This document shows positions 60,878 through 64,000 of a stretch of 64,000 nucleotides of DNA, in pieces. The notes under the pieces were generated by a model. That model was not told the origin of the DNA and did not search any database. It was given only the letters and a program-made list of their open reading frames with translations. Origin of the DNA: Parasponia andersonii (lineage: Eukaryota > Streptophyta > Magnoliopsida > Rosales > Cannabaceae). How positions within the stretch are numbered: position 1 is the first letter of the stretch; each line of letters opens with the position of its first letter. The stretch covers positions 80,642 through 144,641 of the forward strand of contig JXTB01000727.1 of NCBI GenBank assembly GCA_002914805.1. Direction: 5' to 3'. A program made the position numbers and the translations under genes.

Positions 60878-61273
60878 CTCTTTGTGTTTGTCTCTTTGAC
60901 CTATGAATGGCTTCCCTTGTTTTGTAATCATTGCCGCACCATAGGTCACGTTGCAGTGGGTTGTCAGAAAATTGGAGAGGTTCGCGATCGTAGAAATTGG
61001 AGGCAGAAGAAATCTGAAGCAAATGACTCACGTGCAAAAGTTGGTGATATTAATGGGAATGAGTCTCAGGATGGTGCCGACACTAGGAATGAGCTCAACA
61101 AAATAGAGGATTGTGTTACTACTGAGATGCCAGTAAGTGAAGGCAAAATCTTTCATAATATTGATGATGATAATGTTGTTTCTAATGCTACAAAGGCTAG
61201 TGCTACTACTGAGGTGCCAATTAACGAGGGTGAAATCACTAATAATATTGGTGGTGTCAAATGTGAGTTTTAA
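60878..61273 (+). mobile_element. LINE ORF1 relic with CCHC knuckle
   Basis: Open frame whose start resembles the nucleic-acid-binding ORF1 (DUF4283/zf-CCHC_4 type) of plant L1-like LINEs: V-LTYEWLPLFCNHC-TIGHVAVGC, with the family's YEWLP(P/L)-C phrase and a C-x2-C-x4-H-x4-C knuckle. The rest (about 100 residues) is acidic, with two imperfect repeats around TTEMPVSEGKI and TTEVPINEGEI. There is no ATG at its start and no DUF4283 domain upstream, so it is a 5'-truncated fragment. No reverse transcriptase follows. Confidence 0.55.
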
Positions 61274-61299
61274 TAAGGGCAAATGGGTAATTTTAAATC

Positions 61300-63377
61300 C
61301 AATGACAAATTTGTAAATAAATATTTTTGGAATATTTTATTAGTGATGATTATAAAAATAGGGTGCTATAATGATCAGAAATTATTTATAAGGGTCTCAA
61401 AATTTTCATCTTCTCACAAAAGAAGTCCCCGAAAGCACCAAAAATACCTGGATCTGCCAAAGCTCACTGCTGCAGTGAGACCAACGTGCCACCTCGCGTG
61501 AAAGAGCTGACAATCAAAATCCGACCATTCTCATTATGTTTCAAGCTCCGATGATTGAGATTCAAGACTCCGTAATTACTGCCTCTGGAGCGGTTTTCGG
61601 ACAAATCACTTACCGTCTGATGCCGTCTTGCCTCATTGCTGGCACATGAAGCTCTCTCTCGCCGTTGCCAACCTCTTTCAAGTGGTTTCACGACTTAACT
61701 CGCTGCCAGTAAAAGTTTTACTACTTTTACTATTTTACTAAAGTTTGTAAAAAATGATATTTTCGTAATTATTTTGGTGTAGTAATTATTTTACCTTAAG
61801 TAAATATATGTGGTGAAAGAAAGTTAAAAATCTTGAATAATTACGGTGGATAAAAGTTAAAAAAATACCCGGAAGCATGTTAATTTTTATTAGTAGTTTT
61901 GCAAAAGCGACATTTTTTCAAAACTACATATTGTTCACTATTCAATTTGGGCTTGAGATTAGAAAACTGTTACTTTTCGAAATATTATTGCAAAAATGAC
62001 TTTTTTTACAAATAACTAGTGAAGTTGATACTTTTTCAAATATTTTCGAACGTGATATTTTCCTAAATAATTCTGTAATAATGATATGTTCTGAAATATT
62101 TTAGGAAAGTGATACTTTTGTAAATAATCAGCAAAGATAATATTTTTCTAAATTCTTTGGAAAAGTTGACATTTTCAAATTAATTCAAAAAAGAAATATT
62201 TTTATAATTCTCCGATTTAAAGCCCATTTAAGGCTCGGGAACTTGAAACTGAATTCTAATTTCAAATTTGGATTTAGTGAGGTTGAGAAATAAGTTTTAA
62301 TACATAATATCGCTATGTTTCGAAATGGCATAAATTTCGTGGTTCGTAAATAATACTATTTTGCCTCCCATAGGCCGGTCCCATACTAGGACCCACTTTT
62401 GACAAAGTATATATCTAATATAGTCTTTGTATGTATTCTGAATTTATTGGAGACCTCCGTTTCTCCATTTGAAATTCTAGTGGAAAAGTCACTTTTTCAA
62501 GGGAGCTTGCCTGGATCCCGAAACTACCGTTCGAACACCCAACTGACCAACAAAAGTTTCTTTGAGCGTCGTTAGCTCGATATAGCTACCATATTAAGGT
62601 AGGAGTTTAATTACCTAGTTTTATACTTGTTTTGATTTATAATTGCATTATAATTGAATTATGAAAAGTCGTCAATTTTACGACGATTGATAAATTATTG
62701 AAAGACATTAGATTACCCATGTTATAATAAATCGCAGAATAATATCATGTAGTATTTTTAAAGCATTGTTTAATAAATATTTTGTATAGTTATTACATAT
62801 CTAGTTATAAATTGAACATATCATAGGATCACACACTCGAATTCCATTATTGTATCGTTATTTAGATCGCTGGTCAGTTGCTGCAATACTAGGTGAAAGA
62901 CTTGGGCAGATTTTTGGCTGATACACCTACGAGTGATGTCAGGAGGGTAGATACTTCTATTACATAAGTATTACAAGGCCATAATGGGAGGATGAGAGCT
63001 CACTCATATACTTAGTTGGTTTACGATATGTACAATTATGTGGAAGTTGGTTTTAGATTTGAATATGAGATTGTTCGGCATATCAATATTTTAAAAACTT
63101 GATTTATAAATGGATTTTGGAAAAAGTATTAATTATGCAGGTTTAGTAAAAATTGCATCCATTCGAAAATATAATTGAATTATTACTGAGCATATGAATA
63201 CTCACCCCCTTACTTCTCCCACTTTCAAGTGTTTGTTTAATTGAAGTAGTAATCCCTGTGGTCAAACAAGTTGTATAGCTTATACTTGCAGTTCTACTCT
63301 TAATTCCTGGTGGGTGTTCATACTCTGTTGTCTTTTTTTTTCCTTGTTTAATCATTTAGCCAAGATTAGTAAATCTA
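61300..63377 (+). mobile_element. Gypsy-type LTR fragment 5
   Basis: Collinear with LTR 2 (5,930-8,080) along its visible length, including the 'gtgatattttcgta'-like region (about 61,750; 6,397), the core near 62,400-62,470, 'ggatcacacactcgaattccattattgtatc'-like text (62,826; 7,513) and 'atgagagctcac' (62,992). It is cut at 63,377 by a CACTA end. No gag-pol is present. The left edge is approximate. Confidence 0.5.
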
Positions 63378-64000
63378 CATTACAACAAAAAAGGTCTTTC
63401 AAGGTGTTTTATAAGTACCTTGAAATGCCTTTCACGGCGCCCCAAAAAGCACCTTGGTTGCAGGTGCTGTAATAGGCCTTAGCTACCAAGATACTTATAA
63501 GGCGTCGTGGAAGGTCGGTGCTTTTTAAGCACCTTGGTATCTAAATACCAAGGTGCTTAAAAAGTACTGTGGAAGATATCTACCAAGGCGCCTTGGAGGC
63601 GCCGTGAAAGACATCTTCCATAGCGCCTTTTAAGCGCCTTGATATCTAGATACCAAGGCGCTTAAAAAGCGCCGTGGAAGATGCGTTTCACGGCGCCTAA
63701 GGCGCCTTAGTAAACATCCTTCCTCGGAGCCTTATAAGCGCCGTGGTACATAGTTCCAGGGGATATTTGTAATATATTTGTCTATACTACCCTTTGGAAT
63801 TTTATAAATGTAATCCAAATTCATTACATACACCAAATATTTGAAATAAAATGAAGTATAAATATATATTTATATACTAATATTATATTAATATAATAAC
63901 TTGATTATTGATAACTCTATGAAAATAGAGTTACCTTGTGTGTTTTTAGTCTTAGGTTAGTTGCTTTAGAAGAATAAATTTTATAGTTTAGGTGCCTTTC
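63378..64000 (+). mobile_element. CACTA element 5' end (continues past window)
   Basis: Starts CATTACAACAAAAAAGG (one change from CACTACAAC). It is followed by ~380 bp of subterminal repeats built on 'ccaaggcgc', 'gcgccgtggaag' and their inverses, forming several strong hairpins such as 'aaggcgcttaaaaagcgcc'. From 63,770 the sequence becomes AT-rich and non-repetitive. The element runs off the window, so nothing can be said about its transposase. It is inserted in LTR fragment 5. Confidence 0.6.

Noticed and set aside
1-64000. CRISPR arrays, operons, bacterial ribosome binding sites, rRNA genes
   Set aside because: The window is plant nuclear DNA; no regularly spaced repeat-spacer array or rRNA sequence was seen.

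Overview
This is AT-rich plant nuclear DNA, very probably from a dicot. The evidence is two single-exon coiled-coil NB-ARC-LRR (CNL) resistance genes of the RPP13/RPP8-like type, set among many plant transposable elements: Ty1/copia including a SIRE/Maximus-like element, Gypsy-type LTRs, CACTA, MULE, hAT, PIF/Harbinger, LINE and TRIM. I cannot name the species. One ambiguous base (N) at 9,127 suggests draft sequence.

Only two long host genes are visible. NLR-1 (29,258-32,119, +) and NLR-2 (55,322-58,177, -) point towards each other and are about 23 kb apart. NLR-2 looks whole, with all NB-ARC motifs and an ATG start. NLR-1 is open through the same domains but has no in-frame ATG until about residue 31. 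A third NLR is represented only by its last ~50 codons (16,835-16,998). A diverged relic of an NLR 3' flank lies near 47.7-48.1 kb.

Layout. 0-14 kb: no host gene; Gypsy-type LTR fragments, a hAT-type MITE, a LINE RNase H/zf-RVT fragment and a PIF/Harbinger ORF1 relic. 14.5-16.8 kb: an inverted Gypsy-type LTR and a copia LTR+gag relic that runs up to the NLR fragment. 16.8-23.1 kb: copy A of a ~6 kb segmental duplication, whose copy B (31.9-37.8 kb) begins inside the 3' end of NLR-1. Both copies carry a MULE-like element with long terminal inverted repeats, two CACTA-type ends and the start of one copia LTR at the same site. 23.3-28.5 kb: a solo Gypsy-type LTR, a captured glycosyltransferase exon beside a CACTA 3' end, and a second PIF relic. 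37.6-44.8 kb: a broken SIRE-like copia element with two LTRs, PBS, PPT and 5-bp TSD, sitting inside a CACTA element whose decayed TNP2 transposase continues at 45.0-47.3 kb. 47.5-55.3 kb: MITEs, a TRIM element, a 34-bp tandem repeat and long stretches with nothing recognised. 58.2-64 kb: the NLR-2 upstream region, a MULE-type MITE with a perfect 10-bp TSD, a LINE ORF1 zinc-knuckle relic, another Gypsy-type LTR, and a CACTA end cut by the window edge.

The region reads as a resistance-gene cluster being reshaped by transposons. Duplication of an NLR 3' end with its flank, uneven divergence between the copies (very similar near the gene, much less so distally), and loss of gene 5' parts fit NLR birth-and-death evolution with gene conversion. 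I found no clear evidence of an entirely new system. The best leads are the NLR-1 start problem, the mosaic duplication, and the CACTA-associated gene fragment.
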